The notes beneath the pieces were generated by a model, which saw only the letters and a program-made list of their open reading frames with translations, had not been told where the DNA came from and did not search any database. Positions 6,963 through 9,567 of a stretch of DNA of 9,567 bases are shown piece after piece. This DNA is from an uncultured Fretibacterium sp. Lineage in GTDB: Bacteria > Synergistota > Synergistia > Synergistales > Aminobacteriaceae. The DNA is taken from NCBI GenBank assembly GCA_937915755.1, contig CALGGR010000281.1:1-9567 (forward strand), written 5' to 3'. Within the stretch, counting starts at the first letter, position 1, and the number at the start of each line of letters is the position of its first letter. The translations under genes and the position numbers were made by a program.

Positions 6963-8675
6963 CTAGCTAAACAACCTCCCAAAAAATCCCTTCTGCTTCG
7001 GTGCGGTTACTGTTTCTTCTTTCACTTCGGCTTTAGGGGATTCAGTCTTGAATTTCGACAGGTCAACATTCCTTACATTTCCGCGCAAAGGCAGAATGCT
7101 CTTCGGGTTCACTGAGAGTTCATCAACGCCCCACTTCAGGAAATCTTCCGTAAGCGTCGGGTCAGCACCAAGTTCACCGCAGATTCCGACCCACGTGTTA
7201 TGCCTGTGGCCTGCCTCGATTGTCTCACGAATGAGCCTGAGGACAGCGGGGTGATGAGTGTTAGCGAAAGGCTCAAGGCTCGCGCTCTGGCGGTCGATTG
7301 CACATGTGTACTGAGTGAGGTCGTTCGTTCCGAGCGAGAAGAAGTCAACCTCCTCCGCAAGCTCATCAGCGCACAAAGCGGCGGCGGGTGTCTCAATCAT
7401 GATGCCGATCTCGTACTTCCCGATTGCTACACCTTCAGCCTCAAGCTCCTTCTTGCACTCGTTGAGGATTTCCTTGCACTTCTGGACTTCCCAGCGCGAT
7501 ATTATCATCGGGAACATTATTCCGAGATTACCGAAGGCTGAAGCCCTGAGCAACGCCCTCAACTGACGCTTGAAGAAATCCGTCCTCGTGAGGCAGATTC
7601 TCACAGCCCTGAAACCGAGCGCGGGGTTCTCCTCTTTTTCGAGGTTCATGTAGTCGATTGTCTTGTCCGCGCCGATGTCGCAAGTCCTTATGATTACCAG
7701 ACGCGGTGACAGTCCTTCAAGTACCTGCTTGTATGCGGCGAACTGAGCATCTTCTGTGGGGTCAGTCTTGCTGTTGAGGTAGACGAACTCAGAGCGGAAC
7801 AACCCGACTCCTTCTGCGTCATTCTCGATTACTGCCTTGATGTCCTTAGGCCCGCCGATGTTGGCATAAAGTCTGACCTTCCTGCCGTCCTTCGTAACAC
7901 TGGGCTGACCCTTGAGCTTCTGCAACTCTTCTTCCTTGCGCTTGTCCTCAGCCTGCTTTGCTGAAAGCTCGTCGATGATCTTCTGTTCCGGCTCAATGTA
8001 GATGCAGGAGTTATAGCCGTCGAGAATTGCGAACTTTCCGTCCCAGTCGTCAGCAATATCATGGCACTGAATCAGTGTCGGCCAATTCATGCTTCGGGCT
8101 AGGATTGCTGTGTGGCTGTTGGAACTTCCCAGTCTTGTAACAAGTCCGAGAAGAAGTGATTTGTCGAGCTTTACGGTTTCGGAGGGGGCTAGGTCTTCCG
8201 CAACGAGGATTGCAGGCTCTGTACCCTGAAGGCTTGTTGTGTCTGCGCCGAAAAGTACATCGAGCATTGAGTTCTTGAGGTCGATAACGTCCGCGCTCCT
8301 TGCACGGAAATACTCGTCCTCCATCTCGCTGAACTGACGGGCGGCTTCGTCGAATGCCTCACGTACAGCGTATTCCGCCGTATGACCCTCAGCCATGATT
8401 TCCTTGCATGGGTCAATGAGTGTGTCCTCATCGTCAAGCATCATAGCGTGTGCCTCAAAGATTCCGGCGGTGTCCTTGTGTCCTGCCTTCATCTCCTTGT
8501 CGTAGAGAGCGTTCTGGTCTTCCTGAACTTTTACGCGGGCGGCCTCGAAACGCTCAATCTCTGCGGCTATGTCGCTCACTAACGCTTCGTTGATTTCGTA
8601 GACGGCGGGCTTGTAGAGCTTGATTTTGCCTATAGCGATGCCGTTTACGATTTTCGTACCCTTGAAGACTTCCAT
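6963..8675 (-). CDS. ptsI: Phosphoenolpyruvate-protein phosphotransferase, PTS enzyme I
   Basis: The 570-residue cytosolic enzyme takes phosphate from PEP on a histidine and passes it to HPr, the first step of all PTS sugar uptake. The N-terminal HPr-binding/swivel part has GSSNSHTAILAR with phospho-His188 (E. coli His189). The C-terminal PEP-binding barrel has GVGLFRSEF (Arg294), RTCDIGADK (Arg330), GFRAVR, IMFPMI, IETPAAAL, FFSLGTNDLTQY (Asn451, Asp452) and GICGELGAD with the active-site Cys499. All catalytic residues are intact and overall length is typical. The last ~30 residues after NVDLSKF are a charged, Pro-containing stretch ending KQKGFFGRLFS, where most family members carry a helix. 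The gene starts 3 nt after the ptsH stop, with an AAGGAG site inside ptsH, and is followed after 1 nt by the ROK kinase. No enzyme II lies in the window. Confidence 0.97.
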   Translation of the reverse strand: MEVFKGTKIVNGIAIGKIKLYKPAVYEINEALVSDIAAEIERFEAARVKVQEDQNALYDKEMKAGHKDTAGIFEAHAMMLDDEDTLIDPCKEIMAEGHTAEYAVREAFDEAARQFSEMEDEYFRARSADVIDLKNSMLDVLFGADTTSLQGTEPAILVAEDLAPSETVKLDKSLLLGLVTRLGSSNSHTAILARSMNWPTLIQCHDIADDWDGKFAILDGYNSCIYIEPEQKIIDELSAKQAEDKRKEEELQKLKGQPSVTKDGRKVRLYANIGGPKDIKAVIENDAEGVGLFRSEFVYLNSKTDPTEDAQFAAYKQVLEGLSPRLVIIRTCDIGADKTIDYMNLEKEENPALGFRAVRICLTRTDFFKRQLRALLRASAFGNLGIMFPMIISRWEVQKCKEILNECKKELEAEGVAIGKYEIGIMIETPAAALCADELAEEVDFFSLGTNDLTQYTCAIDRQSASLEPFANTHHPAVLRLIRETIEAGHRHNTWVGICGELGADPTLTEDFLKWGVDELSVNPKSILPLRGNVRNVDLSKFKTESPKAEVKEETVTAPKQKGFFGRLFS

Positions 8676-8678
8676 GAG

Positions 8679-8936
8679 TTAGAAGTTCTCCTTCATGAAT
8701 TTCTCGAGAGCGGCGGCGCAAGCTTCCTCGTCCTCACCCTCGATGCGTACGAGAACCTCATCTCCCTGCTTGATGCCCATTCCCATGAGCTTCATGAGGG
8801 CTGTTGCTTTTGCTGACTTGTCGCCTTTGATGAACGTTGCGGTGCTCTTGAAGTTCTTGGCCTCCTTGACGAGAAGACCGGCTGGACGTGCGTGGATTCC
8901 TACAGGATCGGTGATGACATACTTAAACTCTTTCAT
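8679..8936 (-). CDS. ptsH: Phosphocarrier protein HPr
   Basis: The 85-residue HPr carries phosphate from enzyme I His188 to sugar-specific enzyme IIA proteins in the cytosol. The active-site motif GIHARPAG has phospho-His15 and Arg17, and the length is standard. An ungapped alignment by eye to Bacillus and E. coli HPr puts Ala at position 46, flanked by Thr45 and Leu47 (KATALMKLMGMGI), where both references have Ser46. The usual HprK/P regulatory site is therefore lacking, unless Thr45 substitutes. It is the first cistron of ptsH-ptsI-kinase. The ribosome binding site AAAGGAA lies 10 nt upstream of the ATG, and a perfect TATAAT lies about 57 nt upstream, so it probably has its own promoter between it and the CxCxxC gene. 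Confidence 0.97.
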   Translation of the reverse strand: MKEFKYVITDPVGIHARPAGLLVKEAKNFKSTATFIKGDKSAKATALMKLMGMGIKQGDEVLVRIEGEDEEACAAALEKFMKENF

Positions 8937-8993
8937 GACTGTCTGCTTCCTTTCTGTATATATGATTGCAGTATATGGATGTTAGTAATCAGA

Positions 8994-8999
8994 ATTATA
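8994..8999 (-). promoter_or_regulatory. Probable -10 box of the ptsH-ptsI-kinase operon
   Basis: On the minus strand a perfect TATAAT lies 57 nt upstream of the ptsH ATG, in the 94-base gap after the CxCxxC gene. No good TTGACA-like -35 lies at 16-18 nt; the hexamer there is CGCAAA. The start site would fall near 8987, giving a leader of roughly 50 nt. Confidence 0.5.
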
Positions 9000-9030
9000 A
9001 TACAAACTGTAGAAATTTTGCGATTGAATG

Positions 9031-9363
9031 TTACAACGCTTCTCTATTTTCCCAGATTGCTCCTCCGGCCTGACACGCCGGGCATATGCAGTACTTGTTG
9101 CCCTCAGCTTTTGACTTCTTTGCGGCTTCAACCATTCCGGCGGCTCTTTCAGCACCGAAAATTTCCTTGCCCTTTTCGGAACTGCAAAGCCCTATAAGCT
9201 CATCGACTGTGCAAACGTCAGCCTCAAGGACTTTCATGAGAGCGTCAGCAGAAGCCTTGTCCTGATTCTTTGCGTAAGCCTCAGCGGCTTTCTTTACGTC
9301 AGCGCATACTGAGGGTGCGGCGATTAGTTCGTTTACCTTTGCGAGAATTTCCTGCTTTGTCAT
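9031..9363 (-). CDS. Small uncharacterised protein with C-terminal CxCxxC motif
   Basis: The product has 110 residues and is mostly helical and Ala/Lys/Glu-rich, with no signal peptide or membrane segment, so it is probably cytosolic. Near the C-terminus KYCICPACQAGG places Cys92, Cys94 and Cys97 as a CxCxxC cluster that could bind zinc or another metal or act in redox. Cys20, Cys51 and Cys60 are also present. I recall close relatives in gut Clostridia and similar anaerobes that carry the label 'molecular chaperone Hsp90'. Nothing here resembles real Hsp90 (no GHKL ATP-binding motifs), so that name should not be carried over. The ATG at 9363 has a strong GGAGG 8 nt upstream and a possible extended -10. 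The next gene downstream is ptsH after 97 nt, with a separate promoter likely. Function is unknown. Confidence 0.85.
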   Translation of the reverse strand: MTKQEILAKVNELIAAPSVCADVKKAAEAYAKNQDKASADALMKVLEADVCTVDELIGLCSSEKGKEIFGAERAAGMVEAAKKSKAEGNKYCICPACQAGGAIWENREAL

Positions 9364-9391
9364 GATTGTTGCCTCCTTCTGAGTTTATTTC

Positions 9392-9400
9392 ATGATACCA
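9392..9400 (-). promoter_or_regulatory. Possible extended -10 promoter of the CxCxxC gene
   Basis: On the minus strand TGGTATCAT fits TGn plus a 5/6 match to TATAAT, about 30 nt upstream of the ATG at 9363. The hexamer 17 nt further upstream (AAGCAG) is not a recognisable -35, as is common for extended -10 promoters. Confidence 0.4.
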
Positions 9401-9453
9401 CAATTCACGGGTCTCTGCTTGCGTTTTACGAGATATTTAAGAGGTAGAAAAAC

Positions 9454-9462
9454 TGATAAAAT
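9454..9462 (+). promoter_or_regulatory. Possible extended -10 promoter of the right-edge gene
   Basis: TGATAAAAT fits TGn plus a 5/6 match to TATAAT, ending 23 nt before the ATG at 9486. No clear -35 is visible. Together with the extended -10 on the other strand at 9392-9400 it makes the 122-base gap a divergent promoter region. Confidence 0.4.
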
Positions 9463-9485
9463 ATTTCATCAAAGGAGGGCGGTCT

Positions 9486-9567
9486 ATGTCTCAGGAAGAA
9501 GGGCGCATAAAATATCATTACGGCTTCTACGCGGCCATGAAGGTTGAGTATGATCTTATGCACGCAG
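9486..9567 (+). CDS. Start of an unidentified gene, truncated by the window end
   Basis: Only the first 27 residues are inside the window. They run from MSQEEGRIKYHYGFYAA to a final MHA, with no stop. The start is well supported: GGAGG at 9474-9478 lies 7 nt before the ATG, and a candidate extended -10 is upstream. The pattern YHxGFYAAM..EY recalls the N-terminus of a family of uncharacterised gut-bacterial proteins that continue with a PD-(D/E)XK nuclease-like fold, but this is from memory and the diagnostic part is missing. The gene is divergent from the CxCxxC gene. Confidence 0.7.
   Translation, partial: MSQEEGRIKYHYGFYAAMKVEYDLMHA

Noticed and set aside
6962..6982. Alternative upstream TTG start of the ROK kinase
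   Set aside because: The TTG at 6982 lies on the GGGAGG ribosome binding site itself, and the added seven residues precede the normal conserved N-terminus.
7200..7541. A 113-codon plus-strand frame opposite ptsI
   Set aside because: It overlaps the conserved barrel of enzyme I on the other strand and shows no family motif or ribosome binding site.
9031..9363. Identity as the chaperone Hsp90
   Set aside because: The product is 110 residues, with none of the ATP-binding motifs of that family. The label on relatives appears to be an annotation error.

Overview
The window is the left end of an assembled contig from a bacterium with roughly 50-55% G+C by eye. The first 16 bases match the 3' end of the Illumina read-2 adapter, so the true insert begins at about base 17. 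I infer a Synergistetes-like gut or rumen anaerobe. The main reason is the tight order cheW, cell-wall amidase, GerMN protein and rdgB, which I remember from that phylum. This is a recollection, not a search result.

Layout. Bases 18-1979 (+) hold a large gene truncated at its 5' end. It encodes a probable exported protein whose central part resembles the leukocidin/haemolysin class of beta-barrel pore-forming proteins and which ends in a BACON domain. A hairpin terminator at 2013-2050, with T-runs usable on both strands, separates it from everything that follows. Bases 2078-9363 are all minus-strand genes. Read in their own direction they are: a small CxCxxC protein (9363-9031); a sugar-phosphotransferase group of HPr (ptsH), enzyme I (ptsI) and a ROK-family fructokinase-like kinase (8936-6059, gaps of 1-3 nt); and a second group of cheW, an AMIN/Amidase_3 peptidoglycan amidase, a membrane-anchored GerMN protein and the nucleotide-sanitising pyrophosphatase rdgB (5955-2078, gaps of 2-12 nt). 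A divergent plus-strand gene starts at 9486 and runs off the right end.

How the genes work together. HPr and EI are the general phosphorelay of the PTS. The ROK kinase coupled to them would phosphorylate a free hexose, most likely fructose, so sugar entry by a non-PTS route may sit beside the PTS. No sugar-specific enzyme II lies in the window. The second group joins a chemotaxis coupling protein to two envelope proteins and a housekeeping dITP/XTP pyrophosphatase.

Most notable points: the candidate leukocidin-like/BACON protein; Ala in place of the regulatory Ser46 of HPr; an unusual acidic-basic tail with an amphipathic end on enzyme I; and residual adapter at the contig edge. I found no tRNA, rRNA, CRISPR array, insertion sequence or phage gene. 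No gap between genes exceeds 125 bases.
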